Below are positions 8,352 through 17,356 of a stretch of DNA of 64,000 bases, in pieces. The stretch comes from a bacterium (GTDB lineage Bacteria > Bdellovibrionota_C > UBA2361 > RFPC01). A program made the position numbers and the translations under genes. The notes under the pieces are model-generated. The model did not search any database, had not been told where the DNA came from, and worked only from the letters and a program-made list of their open reading frames with translations. The stretch is from contig JAUIIO010000005.1 of the NCBI GenBank assembly GCA_030431715.1, forward strand, positions 81,542-145,541, in the 5' to 3' direction. The stretch's first letter is position 1, and each line of letters starts with the position of its first letter.

Positions 8352-11300
8352 ATGAAAAAAGAACAAAACTTCCCTGGCAATATTATTCGCTTCTGTCTTG
8401 AGAATAAACTTGTTGTCTCACTATTTCTAGTTTTCGTAGTCGTATGGGGTGTTTCTGTTGCTCCCTTTGATTGGGAAGCTCCGATTCTTAGAGATCCCGT
8501 ACCTGTAGATGCAATTCCAGACATAGGCGAGAATCAACAGATTGTTTTTACAAAATGGCCTGGTCGGTCGCCGCAGGATGTTGAAGACCAAATCAGCTAT
8601 CCTCTTACGGTTTCGCTCCTGGGCGTTCCAGGGGTGAAAACTATCAGAAGCTATTCTTACTTTGGCTATTCTTCAATCTACGTCATTTTTAAAGAGGACA
8701 TTGATTTCTATTGGTCACGCTCACGCATACTCGAAAAGCTATCAAGCCTTGCGCCTGGTACGTTGCCAAACTCCGTATCTCCTGCTCTCGGGCCAGATGC
8801 TACCGCCCTCGGTCAAGTCTACTGGTACACACTTGAAGGTCGAGACAAGGATGGGCAGCCTACAGGTGGATGGGATTTAGATGAAATAAGAAGTGTTCAA
8901 GACTGGAATGTTCGTTATGCCCTGCAAGGTGTTGATGGTGTTGCTGAAGTTGCCTCCATCGGTGGTTTTGTAAAAGAGTATCAGGTCGATGTAGATCCCG
9001 ACGCTATGCGTGCATACGGGGTGAAGCTCTCAGAAGTTATAGAGGCTGTAAAAAATTCAAACATTGATGTAGGTGCCCGTACCATCGAAGTGAACAATGT
9101 TGAGTATGTAATCCGTGGTCTCGGTTTTATCAAAAAACTTGCTGACCTTGAAAACACTGCCGTCAAAGCATCAAAAGACCACAAGATACCAGTCTACATT
9201 AAAAATATTGCTCATGTCTCACTTGGGCCAGCTCTTCGAAGGGGTGCTCTTGATAAAGATGGGGCTGAAGTTGTTGGTGGTGCTGTAGTGGTTCGCTACG
9301 GCGACAATCCTTTAGCTACAATCAAACGTGTAAAGGAAAGGATAGCAGAAATATCTCTAGGGTTACCTATAAAAACTCTTTCTGATGGCACAGTTTCAAA
9401 ACTTACTATAGTTCCATTTTATGATAGGACAGGTTTAATTTATGAAACTCTCGGAACTCTCAATTCTGCTCTAAAGGAAGAAATATTAGTAACCATTATT
9501 GTAGTAATGGTGATGTTACTCAATCTCGGTAGTTCACTACTCATATCGGGACTTTTACCATTGGCGGTTCTTATCTGCTTTATCTTTATGAAGCTCTTTC
9601 AGGTGGACGCGAATATCGTTGCGCTATCTGGAATCGCTATAGCGATAGGCACAATGGTTGATATGGGCGTAGTGCTCTGCCAAAACATCTTATCTCATCT
9701 GAAAAACAAATCAGAGAAGCAGAGTAGTTTAGAAACCATCTATGAAGCATCAACGGAGGTTGCTGGTGCCATTCTAACAGCGGTACTTACTACTATCGTG
9801 AGTTTTCTGCCTGTATTTACAATGGAGGCTGCGGAAGGAAAACTCTTTAAACCACTCGCATATACAAAAACCTTTGCCTTGCTCGCAGCTATTGTTGTCG
9901 CACTAACAATCATTCCACCAGTCGCACATTTACTATTCAGAAAGCGTGACTACAGCAAGAGAGTAACGGCTGGTCTTTACCTTTTACAGATTTGTATTGG
10001 TGTTGTTCTTCTCTACTGGTTCTCTATACTCGCTATGGCGGTAATCATACTGGGCAGCTTTGGTTTATTTAAAGACAGACTCTCAACTCAACTTGAGCGT
10101 ATCCGGTGGAAAGATGTAGCTCCTGAAACCCTCGTCGTGACTGGTATCGTATTACTCACTGTTCTTTACTATCTGACAACTTCATGGATGCCGTTTGGCA
10201 TTGATAGCAACCTGGTTCTTAACCTGCTCTTTACTGGACTCCTCATAGCTGGTGCCCTCTATCTCTTTAAATTATTCGAACAGAGCTACCCGGCAATCCT
10301 AAATTGGTGCCTTCATCATAAGAAGCTCTTTTTAGTTGCTCCGATAAGCGTTGTTTTGTCTGGTGTTGTTATCTGGTCACAGATGGGGAAGGAGTTCATG
10401 CCTCCTTTAGATGAAGGGTCGTTTCTGTACATGCCGACAACTATGCCACACGCATCAATCGGCGAGTCACTTGATCAGCTTCAAAAGCTCGATATGGCTG
10501 TTTCACAGATACCAGAGGTTGAAACAGTTGTAGGGAAACTTGGACGAGCTGACACACCTCTCGATCCAGCACCGATCTCTATGTATGAGAATGTAATTAA
10601 CTACAAGTCTGAATATATCATAGACAAAGATGGTAATGCTCTGCGTTTCAAGTATGACAGCAAGAATGACCAGTTTATAAGAGACGAGAACAATAACCTC
10701 ATCCTAGATAGCGGCGGTAAACCATATCGACAGTGGCGAGAGCATATTCATTCACCTGATGACATCTGGAAGGAGATCTCTGAAGCTGCCAAACTTCCTG
10801 GTGTAACTGCTGCTCCAAAGTTGCAGCCCATAGCAGCCCGTATCGTAATGCTACAAAGTGGTATGCGTGCTCCGATGGGCGTTAAAGTAAAGGGGCCAAC
10901 GTTAGAGGCTATAGAGAAAGTCGGACTGCAGCTTGAGCAATTCTTAAAGAAAGTTCCATCAATTAAAGCTGAAACTGTTATAGCTGATAGAATAGTTGGA
11001 AAACCTTACCTTGAGATTCACATAGATCGCTTAGAGATAGCCCGTTACGGCCTATCTATCCAGATGGTGCAAGAAGCGATAGAGGTTGCAATCGGCGGTA
11101 AGCCGCTTACTACAACTGTAGAAGGACGAGAGCGTTATCCAGTACGAATCAGATATCCACGAGAACTCAGAGGATCTATTGCAGATATTGAAAAGATTCT
11201 TATCCCTACACCTACAGGACAACAAATACCGCTTGGGGAATTAGCTGAGGTAAAGTTTACAAGACAAGCCCAGGTGATAAAGAGCGAGGATACTTTTCTC

Positions 11301-12044
11301 GTAGGATACGTTGTATTTGATATGAAAAAAGGATTTGCTGAAGTTGATGTTGTAGAACATGCACAGAAATTTCTAAAGGAGAAAATAGAATCAGGTGAAT
11401 TAGAACTCCCATCAGGAGTCAGCTATAGATTTGCTGGAAGCTATGAAAATCAGCTCCGTTCGGAGAAAAAACTAGCAGTTGTTCTCCCACTCGCACTGTT
11501 CATCATCCTCTTACTCCTTTATTTCCAGTTTCGCTCGACTACAGTCACGCTGCTAATCTTCTCAGGAGTATTTGTAGCGTGGTCAGGTGGATTTATCCTC
11601 CTCTGGCTCTACAGTCAAGATTGGTTTTTGAATATCTCCCTCTTTGGAACGAACCTCAGAGAGTTGTTCCAAATGAAAGAATACAATCTGAGCGTGGCTG
11701 TGTGGGTTGGATTTTTAGCACTCTTTGGTATTGCCACTGATGACGGTGTTCTTATCTCTACATATATAGCACAGACGTTAGAGAAACATAAACCAGGTAC
11801 AGTCTCAGAAGTGAGAGAGGCGATTCTTGAAGCTGGCAGAAGAAGAGTGAGGCCAGCTCTCATGACAACAGCTACCACTCTATTAGCGCTTTTACCTGTG
11901 CTCACCTCAAGAGGGAGAGGCTCAGACATCCTTGTGCCAATGGCGATTCCTTCATTTGGAGGGATGACGGTTGCACTACTTACAATCTTTGTTGTTCCTG
12001 TTCTTTATAGTGCCTGGGTTGAACGGCAAGTGAAAAGAATGTGA
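8352..12044 (+). CDS. cusA: CusA/CzcA-type heavy-metal RND efflux pump, extended
   Basis: A 1230-aa heavy-metal-efflux RND transporter, strong ribosome site GAGGAGG before the ATG. The N-terminal periplasmic loop contains FTKWPGRSPQDVEDQISYPL. The proton-relay helix carries the Asp in AIAIGTMVDMGVV, and the second half has EFMPPLDEGSFLYMP and RIVMLQSGMRAPMGVKV, Met-rich sites like those that pass Cu(I)/Ag(I) in CusA. It is about 180 residues longer than CusA. One insertion after TM6, about residues 530-640, adds roughly four hydrophobic segments. A second polar insertion lies near residues 750-800. Together with the adjacent adaptor and channel it should export monovalent copper or silver across both membranes. 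Confidence 0.9.
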   Translation: MKKEQNFPGNIIRFCLENKLVVSLFLVFVVVWGVSVAPFDWEAPILRDPVPVDAIPDIGENQQIVFTKWPGRSPQDVEDQISYPLTVSLLGVPGVKTIRSYSYFGYSSIYVIFKEDIDFYWSRSRILEKLSSLAPGTLPNSVSPALGPDATALGQVYWYTLEGRDKDGQPTGGWDLDEIRSVQDWNVRYALQGVDGVAEVASIGGFVKEYQVDVDPDAMRAYGVKLSEVIEAVKNSNIDVGARTIEVNNVEYVIRGLGFIKKLADLENTAVKASKDHKIPVYIKNIAHVSLGPALRRGALDKDGAEVVGGAVVVRYGDNPLATIKRVKERIAEISLGLPIKTLSDGTVSKLTIVPFYDRTGLIYETLGTLNSALKEEILVTIIVVMVMLLNLGSSLLISGLLPLAVLICFIFMKLFQVDANIVALSGIAIAIGTMVDMGVVLCQNILSHLKNKSEKQSSLETIYEASTEVAGAILTAVLTTIVSFLPVFTMEAAEGKLFKPLAYTKTFALLAAIVVALTIIPPVAHLLFRKRDYSKRVTAGLYLLQICIGVVLLYWFSILAMAVIILGSFGLFKDRLSTQLERIRWKDVAPETLVVTGIVLLTVLYYLTTSWMPFGIDSNLVLNLLFTGLLIAGALYLFKLFEQSYPAILNWCLHHKKLFLVAPISVVLSGVVIWSQMGKEFMPPLDEGSFLYMPTTMPHASIGESLDQLQKLDMAVSQIPEVETVVGKLGRADTPLDPAPISMYENVINYKSEYIIDKDGNALRFKYDSKNDQFIRDENNNLILDSGGKPYRQWREHIHSPDDIWKEISEAAKLPGVTAAPKLQPIAARIVMLQSGMRAPMGVKVKGPTLEAIEKVGLQLEQFLKKVPSIKAETVIADRIVGKPYLEIHIDRLEIARYGLSIQMVQEAIEVAIGGKPLTTTVEGRERYPVRIRYPRELRGSIADIEKILIPTPTGQQIPLGELAEVKFTRQAQVIKSEDTFLVGYVVFDMKKGFAEVDVVEHAQKFLKEKIESGELELPSGVSYRFAGSYENQLRSEKKLAVVLPLALFIILLLLYFQFRSTTVTLLIFSGVFVAWSGGFILLWLYSQDWFLNISLFGTNLRELFQMKEYNLSVAVWVGFLALFGIATDDGVLISTYIAQTLEKHKPGTVSEVREAILEAGRRRVRPALMTTATTLLALLPVLTSRGRGSDILVPMAIPSFGGMTVALLTIFVVPVLYSAWVERQVKRM

Positions 12045-12070
12045 AATGAGAAAGGTTACAAGGTGAAAAT

Positions 12071-13381
12071 ATGAGTAAGTCAGAAGATAGAGAAACACAC
12101 TATAAGGAAAATAGCCTTACACTCTGGGGGGCTGTTTCCATGGGAACGGGTGTAATGATTGGAGCTGGTATTTTTGCTCTGACTGGTCAAATAGCGGAGC
12201 TTGCCGGACAGTGGTTTCCTTTAGCTTTTTTTGTCGCAGCAATTGTGAGCAGTTTTAGTGCCTATTCCTATGTAAAGATGTCTAATGCATATCCCTCGGC
12301 AGGCGGGATAGCAATGTTCCTTGAAAAAGCATATGGCAAAACGATGATGACCGGTGCGTGCGCTTTGTTAATGTATTTTTCAATGGTGATCAATGAGAGT
12401 CTCGTTGCTCGAACATTTGGAACGTACACTCTTCAACTCTTTGACGTAGACAAAAACAGCTTCCTTGTTCCAGCCCTCGGTGTTGGTCTTCTAGCATTTG
12501 CATTTCTTGTTAATATAATGGGAAACAAATTTATTCAGACGTTCTCATTCTTTATGGCATTTATAAAGATCGGTGGTTTAGTCATATTAGCTGCTGGTGG
12601 TCTTTATGCAGCAGGATTTTCCTTTGAAAGTGTCTCAATTGCACCTCAAGAAACGACTTTCGGTGGTTTCTTGGGTGCTGTAGCTCTTGGAATTCTTGCT
12701 TACAAGGGGTTTACTACAATTACTAACAGTGGAGGTGAGATTGTAGAACCGCACAAGAATGTAGGGCGTGCCATCATCATTTCGATTGCTATCTGTGTTG
12801 TTCTCTATCTACTTGTATCTCTTGCAGTGGGTGGTAACCTTTCTTTACAGGAGATTATTACGGCAAAGGACTATTCTCTTGCTCAGGCAGCTCGGCCAGC
12901 TTTCGGCAACTATGGTCTGTGGTTTACCGTAGGATTTGCAATTGTTGCCACCGTGTCAGGAGTTATAGCAAGTGTCTTTGCAGTTTCTCGCATGCTTGCA
13001 ATGCTTACCGATATGAAGCTGGTACCACACAGTCATTTCGGCATGCCAGGAAGTATCCAAAAGCACACCCTTGTTTACACTATTGTCCTGGCAATGTTGC
13101 TAACAATATTTTTTGATCTCAGCCGTATTGCTTCTCTTGGCGCAATTTTTTACATCATAATGGACTTAGCCATTCATTGGGGAGTTTTGCGTCACTTACG
13201 TAATGATATAGATGCAAACATTTTTATACTTATTACCGCAATCTTACTTGATCTTATCGTCTTAGCAGCTTTTCTATGGGTAAAAGCAGAATCGGACATG
13301 CTTGTTATCTGGTTGTCGCTGGTTGGGTTGCTGGTTATTTTCCTTGGCGAGAAGTGGTTTATAAAAAGACATGACAGTTAA
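12071..13381 (+). CDS. APC-superfamily amino acid permease
   Basis: A 436-aa integral membrane protein with about twelve hydrophobic segments. The first carries the APC hallmark GVMIGAGIFALTG, and later segments include ILAYKGFTTITNSGGEI, typical of the unwound substrate-binding helix 6 region. APC permeases take up amino acids or polyamines by proton symport or exchange. The gene starts 26 nt after cusA and may be co-transcribed, but no known copper role exists for this family, so the link could be accidental. A hairpin about 90 nt downstream may end the transcript. Substrate cannot be read. Confidence 0.8.
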   Translation: MSKSEDRETHYKENSLTLWGAVSMGTGVMIGAGIFALTGQIAELAGQWFPLAFFVAAIVSSFSAYSYVKMSNAYPSAGGIAMFLEKAYGKTMMTGACALLMYFSMVINESLVARTFGTYTLQLFDVDKNSFLVPALGVGLLAFAFLVNIMGNKFIQTFSFFMAFIKIGGLVILAAGGLYAAGFSFESVSIAPQETTFGGFLGAVALGILAYKGFTTITNSGGEIVEPHKNVGRAIIISIAICVVLYLLVSLAVGGNLSLQEIITAKDYSLAQAARPAFGNYGLWFTVGFAIVATVSGVIASVFAVSRMLAMLTDMKLVPHSHFGMPGSIQKHTLVYTIVLAMLLTIFFDLSRIASLGAIFYIIMDLAIHWGVLRHLRNDIDANIFILITAILLDLIVLAAFLWVKAESDMLVIWLSLVGLLVIFLGEKWFIKRHDS

Positions 13382-13467
13382 CCGTCGGATGATCCCACTT
13401 CGTTCTGCCTACGGCAGATACTACGAGGGATAAAGTCATTTCGCCTAATAAGTACTTGTGCCTCGAA

Positions 13468-13487
13468 GCATTTTGCAACGCAAAAGC
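13468..13487. terminator. Hairpin downstream of the copper/permease operon
   Basis: The sequence GCATTTTGCAACGCAAAAGC folds into a 6-bp TTTTGC/GCAAAA stem with a 3-nt loop, extended by GC pairs past one bulged A. It lies about 90 nt after the permease stop. There is no strong T run, so terminator function is only possible. Confidence 0.25.
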
Positions 13488-13495
13488 GAAGTGGT

Positions 13496-13510
13496 ATACC
13501 GGGGGAGGGA
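13496..13510. repeat. 15-bp copy of the tRNA-Leu 3' end (possible attachment-site remnant)
   Basis: ATACCGGGGGAGGGA here is identical to positions 15141-15155, which form the 3' end of the tRNA-Leu gene (minus strand). Direct repeats made of a tRNA 3' end are the usual trace of site-specific integration. The 1.6 kb between the copies holds an insertion sequence and no integrase, so at most a decayed or replaced island remains. The match stops sharply after 15 bp. Confidence 0.35.
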
Positions 13511-13537
13511 TCGGACTTGGCTTCAACCTTCGCTAAA

Positions 13538-14953
13538 GAGCCTGTCCCCGTAATGCCCTGAATCCACCAATAGCGTGCCTAAATTTTTTTGTTTATCTGA
13601 ATTTGGTGAAAGATCCCGAGATTTGGAAAAAAGAGTGATTGTTCTTGCTCTGACTTTCTAGCTTCTTGCCTTTGCCAATTTCCATAAGTTATGAGCTGAA
13701 CACACCAGAGCCCATTCTGTTTTGACCGAAGCTATACCGCGCATGAGAAATCCAGAATATGATCGAGCAGATTTAATGATCCCAAACACCGGCTCAACAG
13801 TATACTTGCGTATCCTGTATCGACTGCGGCGTCCTCCTTTTTTCAGTCGCTGAGACATTTCACGAATGATTCCAACATCGGCAATCTTATCAGTTTTTGG
13901 TATATATCCCCTGACTCCTTTCTCTTTTAATTTTGTCAGATTTTCCGTTGAGCAATATCCCGAGTCTGCTGAGACTTCTTCAGGAAACCTGCTAACATTA
14001 TCTTTTATTTCTTCAACTACTGGAATAAGCTCCTCTAAATCATTTTTTGCCTGTGACACACTACATGCCACTATTATCTGGCTCTCTGAATCGACTGCTA
14101 TCTGTGAATTATACCCCTGTATAAAACCCTGACGACTGCGCATGAGTCCACTGTCAGGATCGGTAAAATTATATTGTTTGTTTTCAGGAGGCTCTGTGCG
14201 TTCTTTCGTTTTTGATTTCGGCTTTCCTTCTTCTTTCTCAGCTTTTTTGCGTTTTTCACGGGACTTTTTGTCTCTTTCCTCCAGTGCTTTCTTCGCTTTT
14301 CTCACTCTCTCCAATGCTTCCGCAGCTCTTGGAAATTCATCTCCACGCTTGTCTTCTCCATATTTTGCGTCTTCTTCCCGATCTGCAGCCTCTGCCAGCT
14401 CGAACCATTCAGATACCAGTCTCTCTTCAGTCTTTTTCAGGTCACTATAACTCATATTTTTAGAACTCGATGCATTCGCCTTTATCTTCGTACCATCTAT
14501 CGCAACGTGCTTCATCTCAACGAGTCCAGCTTCCGCACACAGCTGTACTACCTGTTTAAATATACCTTCCAGCGCTACCATGTGCCGTTTGCGGAAAGAG
14601 GCGACCGGACGGTGATCCGGTCGACACATCCCGCTCACATACATAAAGTCTGTTCGTTCCCGGCATGCCTGCGCCAACTTTCTTGACGAGTACACCCCCT
14701 TCATGTATCCGTACAGCAAAAGCGCGGTCATCATCTTCGGGGAATGAGGAGGATATCCTCGCTCTTCTACATCAAGCTCTTCGTTTACTAGCGTTAATAT
14801 AAAGTGACATACGTGATCTTCGGGGACAAAATCCGATAAACTCGGAGGAAATAAATAATCTTGATGCGGATTCCAGGCTCTGAAGGTCTTGCTCATCACT
14901 CCATTTTAAACACTTTAAGGAGTCGGTGCCAGGGGGATTACGGGGACAGGCTC
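13538..14953 (-). mobile_element. Complete IS1182-family insertion sequence
   Basis: The transposase gene is bracketed by inverted repeats: GAGCCTGTCCCCGTAAT at 13538-13554 and its exact complement at 14937-14953. The 4-bp direct repeat TAAA lies immediately outside each end (13534-13537 and 14954-14957), consistent with a target duplication. Both ends and the transposase frame are intact, so the element looks recent and possibly active. It is about 1.4 kb and inserted in the intergenic region between the permease and tRNA-Leu. Confidence 0.85.
13658..14896 (-). CDS. IS1182-family DDE transposase
   Basis: A 412-aa transposase; ATG 14896 is used, with an in-frame GTG one codon earlier. The N-terminal region begins with FRAWNPHQDYLFPPSLSDFV and continues with FRKRHMVALEGIF, both characteristic of this family. 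The catalytic DDE triad is visible as Asp in HVAIDGTKIKAN, Asp in VSADSGYCS and Glu in VEPVFGIIKS. A Lys/Glu-rich charged insertion lies between the first two catalytic residues. It would cut and join the terminal repeats at both ends of the element. The frame is uninterrupted. Confidence 0.9.
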   Translation of the reverse strand: MSKTFRAWNPHQDYLFPPSLSDFVPEDHVCHFILTLVNEELDVEERGYPPHSPKMMTALLLYGYMKGVYSSRKLAQACRERTDFMYVSGMCRPDHRPVASFRKRHMVALEGIFKQVVQLCAEAGLVEMKHVAIDGTKIKANASSSKNMSYSDLKKTEERLVSEWFELAEAADREEDAKYGEDKRGDEFPRAAEALERVRKAKKALEERDKKSREKRKKAEKEEGKPKSKTKERTEPPENKQYNFTDPDSGLMRSRQGFIQGYNSQIAVDSESQIIVACSVSQAKNDLEELIPVVEEIKDNVSRFPEEVSADSGYCSTENLTKLKEKGVRGYIPKTDKIADVGIIREMSQRLKKGGRRSRYRIRKYTVEPVFGIIKSARSYSGFLMRGIASVKTEWALVCSAHNLWKLAKARS

Positions 14954-15140
14954 TAAAGCTTCGGCTGACAGAGAAAGCTACGACCGACGGGCTTCCTCTG
15001 AATTCAGTACTAGGATGGCTTGTGGTTGTAGCAGTATATGAGGCGATGGTGGATTATATGAAGACCCGCCTTCGCGTTAAGCTTCGGCGTGGTTCAATTC
15101 GTGAGTCAACTTAGCTGACGCTAAGTTGGGCACTCATTGA
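14954..15140. other. Non-coding DNA between the IS and tRNA-Leu
   Basis: No convincing gene; a 62-codon frame covers part of it but has no ribosome site and no recognisable protein. It contains an 8-bp perfect hairpin AACTTAGC-TGAC-GCTAAGTT (15108-15127), placed where it could end transcription of the minus-strand tRNA. It also has several copies of the GCTTCGG/CTTCGC words that recur around the nearby palindrome. Confidence 0.4.
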
Positions 15141-15141
15141 A

Positions 15142-15225
15142 TACCGGGGGAGGGACTTGAACCCTCACGCTGTTGCCAGCATCGGATTTTGAATCCGACG
15201 TGTCTACCAATTTCACCACCCCGGC
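15142..15225 (-). tRNA. tRNA-Leu (anticodon CAA)
   Basis: Read on the minus strand, an 84-nt cloverleaf begins GCCGGGGTGGTGAAATTGGT and ends CCCCCGGTA. The acceptor stem pairs GCCGGGG with CCCCGGT, including the G1-U72 pair also seen in E. coli tRNA-Leu. The D-loop has GGT, the anticodon arm is TCGGA-TTCAAAA-TCCGA giving anticodon CAA (UUG codon), a long variable arm TGCTGGCAACAGCG marks a class II tRNA, and the T arm is GAGGG-TTCAAGT-CCCTC. CCA is not encoded. Its first five bases lie inside a 43-bp palindrome. Confidence 0.95.
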
Positions 15226-15263
15226 TTCGTAAAACTGACCGCAGGTCAGTTTTACGAAGCCGG
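15221..15263. repeat. 43-bp perfect palindrome overlapping the tRNA-Leu 5' end
   Basis: CCGGCTTCGTAAAACTGACC (15221-15240) is followed by GCA and then its exact reverse complement (15244-15263): a 20-bp stem with a 3-nt loop. The inner five positions of the arm nearest the tRNA are bases 1-5 of the tRNA. A weaker GC-rich inverted repeat (CGACGAAGCCC/GGGCGAAGTCG) follows directly at about 15266-15289. This resembles a REP-type palindromic element abutting a tRNA gene. Confidence 0.85.
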
Positions 15264-15335
15264 CTCCGACGAAGCCCAAAGGGCGAAGTCGAGCCCCCAA
15301 TATCACCAATAAACCAGTCTATAACAGTTCCCCCC

Positions 15336-16265
15336 CTAAAGATCCACCTCCCGAGACTCCTCAAGTATAGTCCGAGCCCCATTCCCCATAAGCTCCTCAG
15401 CAACCCGTTGCCCAAGCTCCTTAGGAGCCGACGCTGGTCCTTGCTTCTGAATCCGGAGATCTCTTTTTCCATCAGGCGTCATCACGCGAGCTGTGAGCGT
15501 GAGCTCTTGGCCGTTAATTTCAGCATATATCGCAATAGCGGACTTACAGTCTCCCTGAAGAACTTCCGCGATCTCGCGCTCGGCCTGAAAGGCACATTCC
15601 GTGGGAGGATCAATGAGTGAGGCTAAAAGCTCTTTAGTCTTCTCGTCGTCTGAACGGTACTGCACACACAGAATTCCCTGATTAAGAGCTGGGATAAAGT
15701 GTGGCGGTGTCATGTTCTGGCTTTCGACATTTGATAGTTTTAGTCGTTCTACACCTGCACCGGCCAGTACAATCCCCGAGAGCTCTTCACTCTCTTCAAG
15801 TTTGCGTATGCGAGTAGGTACATTTCCGCGGTGCGGGATGACGCTTAGGTCAGAGCGGTGGAGTATGAGCTGGGCCCGTCTGCGTAGGCTTGCTGTACCG
15901 ACTACGGCATTCTCAGGCAGTAAGTCGAGAGTCAGTCCGGGCTTGCCAATAAATATGTCAAAAGGATTAGCTCTGGGTAATACCGAGTGGATGGTCGTCC
16001 CATCTTCGTAGTCGCAGGGGACATCTTTTCCAGAATGGATAGCGAAATCGATATCTCCGCGAAGCACTGCGAGCTCAAGTTCAAGAATCCAATCTTTCTT
16101 ATCACTCTGTGCTGCTTGTGGCGTTCCTTGTTTGCTGTCACCAAGGGTTTTGACGGTAATCGTCTCTATCTCGCATTTAGGAGAGCGGCTTTGAAGCGCA
16201 GCTACTACTGAATTTGTCTGTGTAAGCGCGAGGTCACTACCCCGTGTTCCGGCACGTAATTTCAT
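15336..16265 (-). CDS. hemC: Hydroxymethylbilane synthase (porphobilinogen deaminase)
   Basis: A 309-aa enzyme that joins four porphobilinogen units into hydroxymethylbilane in cytoplasmic tetrapyrrole synthesis. The N-terminus has GTRGSDLALTQTNSV, then HSGKDVPCDYEDG and GTASLRRRAQLI, and the cofactor-attachment loop is LQGDCKSAIAIYAEI with the dipyrromethane-binding Cys240. Length matches the family. It lies on the minus strand apart from the main hemA-hemQ series, with hemH transcribed away on the plus strand. Start ATG 16265 fits the conserved MKLRAGTRGSDLAL beginning. Confidence 0.95.
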   Translation of the reverse strand: MKLRAGTRGSDLALTQTNSVVAALQSRSPKCEIETITVKTLGDSKQGTPQAAQSDKKDWILELELAVLRGDIDFAIHSGKDVPCDYEDGTTIHSVLPRANPFDIFIGKPGLTLDLLPENAVVGTASLRRRAQLILHRSDLSVIPHRGNVPTRIRKLEESEELSGIVLAGAGVERLKLSNVESQNMTPPHFIPALNQGILCVQYRSDDEKTKELLASLIDPPTECAFQAEREIAEVLQGDCKSAIAIYAEINGQELTLTARVMTPDGKRDLRIQKQGPASAPKELGQRVAEELMGNGARTILEESREVDL

Positions 16266-16333
16266 AGCATAGTGTTAGCAGGGAGGCTCTCAAAGGTAAA
16301 GTCGAAGAGTCGAACGAAGGCTAAATAAGCTCT

Positions 16334-17356
16334 TTAGCTTTCATCCTCATCTTTAACGAGTTCTTTAGCCTTCATCAGATTATGTGGAGTTGTGCTATAG
16401 AGCGTGTGGGTTGCTTCTTCCCATAGAAGTACCGGCATAAATCTCTCTGCTCTATTTACTTTGGCCGCCTCGTAGATTGCATCAATCTGCTTAAAAGTTG
16501 GAACCCCAGTTTTACTTGCAATGGCAATCATTCCAAGTTTTTGAGGATTCTCTCCTTGTTGGCCAATTAAAAAATCCTGTAAAGCATCTGAGTCTGAAAG
16601 ATCTATCAGAGTTGGGAAATGTTTAGCTTTTCCATTTTTGCAGGCAGTGTTCGTTCTAATACTGCAGACATCTACATTTGAACCTTGGTTGCGGAAAGTA
16701 GCAAGGAGAGGCTCCACAAGGTCAGATACTTGTGTTGAACCGTACTGACTACATTCCTCAACTACCGGGTATTCACTTAGCTTATGAATCTGAACCGTTT
16801 TATCTACAGCTGATGCTATCGCTATAATAGTCTCAGAGGTATTCGTACGTGCCCGAAGTCTATCATAGGCAGCGCCACGTATCAGAGCTGAGTTTAGATT
16901 GTCATTCTGAGTGACCCGTACCACGAGGTCTAGAGAAACCTCAGGAGCAATACGAGGATCTGTTAAAGGGCGCGGATATTGAAACGTTGAAAGTGCTGAA
17001 GCTTCAGAGCTAAAAACAGCTGAGCCTGATGTATTACCCGTTACTTCTGTTTTTCCACTAAGCTCAACAGTGCGCCCGGTTTTATCTGTTAGTAAGAAAC
17101 ACGATCCAATTGGATCATACTGAGAGCTTGATTGAGCAGGCGATTTTAAGAGCTGTAAATTTGCAGTTTCAAGCGCATAGCCCAGTCGGTGCAGATCTCT
17201 TTCAGTGAGTCCTACCTGCTCTCTAACTTCCCACTCTCCAAGCTTATGAAGACCACTTTCAGCAGTCGTATCTTTTGAAACTTCAGAGAGGGAATGGAAT
17301 TCGCCGCCAGTTACAATTCCAGTGTCGGCGGAGTGCCCGTCGTGATGTGTGCTCAT
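16334..17356 (-). CDS. Hypothetical 340-aa protein between hemC and hemH
   Basis: A long frame with coding-like composition but no family I recognise. There is no signal peptide or membrane segment. The first 35 residues are His, Ser and Thr rich and probably disordered. A mixed alpha/beta domain follows from about residue 45, with segments LSLDLVVRVTQN-like beta strands around 190, and five Cys in the second half (VEECSQYG, VDVCSIRTNTACKNG and one earlier). It ends with a charged tail (KELVKDEDES). It lies 68 nt upstream of hemC on the same strand and is divergent from hemH, so a haem-related role is possible but unsupported. Confidence 0.55.
   Translation of the reverse strand: MSTHHDGHSADTGIVTGGEFHSLSEVSKDTTAESGLHKLGEWEVREQVGLTERDLHRLGYALETANLQLLKSPAQSSSQYDPIGSCFLLTDKTGRTVELSGKTEVTGNTSGSAVFSSEASALSTFQYPRPLTDPRIAPEVSLDLVVRVTQNDNLNSALIRGAAYDRLRARTNTSETIIAIASAVDKTVQIHKLSEYPVVEECSQYGSTQVSDLVEPLLATFRNQGSNVDVCSIRTNTACKNGKAKHFPTLIDLSDSDALQDFLIGQQGENPQKLGMIAIASKTGVPTFKQIDAIYEAAKVNRAERFMPVLLWEEATHTLYSTTPHNLMKAKELVKDEDES

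Noticed and set aside
15091..15100. Second tRNA suggested by GGTTCAATTC
   Set aside because: The T-loop-like word is isolated; no acceptor, D or anticodon stems can be formed around it.
14926..15114. 62-codon frame after the insertion sequence
   Set aside because: It begins inside the terminal repeat of the IS and has no ribosome site or protein-like pattern.
15189..15620. Plus-strand frame across tRNA-Leu and hemC
   Set aside because: It runs through a tRNA, a palindrome and antisense to hemC; not a protein gene.
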